Below are positions 6,744-6,775 of a DNA stretch of 6,775 nucleotides, in pieces; position 1 is the stretch's first letter; every line of letters begins with the position of its first letter. The stretch lies in the NCBI GenBank assembly GCA_021813195.1, contig JAKALI010000227.1, positions 1 through 6,775 of the forward strand, read 5' to 3'. Source of the stretch: Pseudomonadota bacterium (GTDB lineage: Bacteria; Pseudomonadota; Alphaproteobacteria; Rhizobiales; Hyphomicrobiaceae). Position numbers and translations under genes: made by a program. The notes below the pieces were generated by a model. The model saw only the letters and a list, made by a program, of their open reading frames with translations, did no database searches and had not been told where the DNA came from.

Positions 6744-6775
6744 ATGAGCAGCACGGGCAATCCGAAACAGGGGCG
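6744..6775 (+). CDS. Possible start of a further gene, cut by the window edge
   Basis: ATG 6744 opens a frame reading MSSTGNPKQG up to the window edge. GAGG at 6729-6732, 11 bases upstream, is a plausible ribosome binding site. The gap after the second TPR gene is only 32 bases, consistent with an operon. Ten codons are too few to name a product or to be sure it is a gene. Confidence 0.3.
   Translation, partial: MSSTGNPKQG

Overview
The window (roughly 60% G+C by eye) looks like a chromosomal segment of an alphaproteobacterium, most likely of the order Hyphomicrobiales. The clues are the TPR-protein signature (YW-A--GRY, ARAYLGEAYL, RCGTAC), the membrane protein carrying a thermonuclease-like domain with a CxIKG...RWFC tail, and the RTX protein beside a polysaccharide-lyase-like gene. 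This placement rests on recognising families, not on a search.

Positions 1-2406 hold the 3' part of a large secreted RTX (calcium-binding nonapeptide repeat) protein whose start lies outside the window. It has several RTX arrays, a cadherin-like/tandem-95 domain, a second Ig-like domain and a C-terminal type I secretion region. After a structured gap of 112 bases comes a membrane-anchored protein with a polysaccharide lyase family 14-like (concanavalin A-like) domain (2519-3382). The two may act together at the cell surface or on an exopolysaccharide.

Positions 3383-3893 carry no convincing protein gene. The end of this stretch holds two consecutive hairpins with very C-rich loops. The second is a near-perfect intrinsic terminator (11-bp stem, TTTTT). 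Together they look like a small RNA of the C-rich-loop type known in alphaproteobacteria, or at minimum a strong terminator on the + strand.

On the - strand, 3894-5306 encodes a 470-residue membrane protein: a charged Arg/Ala-rich N-terminal region, three membrane segments, then a staphylococcal-nuclease-like domain in which the catalytic positions all appear replaced. A gap of about 200 bases separates it from two tandem, divergently oriented, exported TPR proteins (5512-6042 and 6154-6711). They are clear paralogues with a shared four-cysteine pattern. A further gene may start at 6744 and run off the window.

The most noteworthy items are the C-rich double-hairpin RNA candidate, the apparently inactive membrane-tethered nuclease-like protein, the nested inverted repeats between the RTX and lyase-like genes, and the duplicated TPR/cysteine proteins. 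I see no mobile elements, CRISPR arrays, tRNAs or rRNAs.
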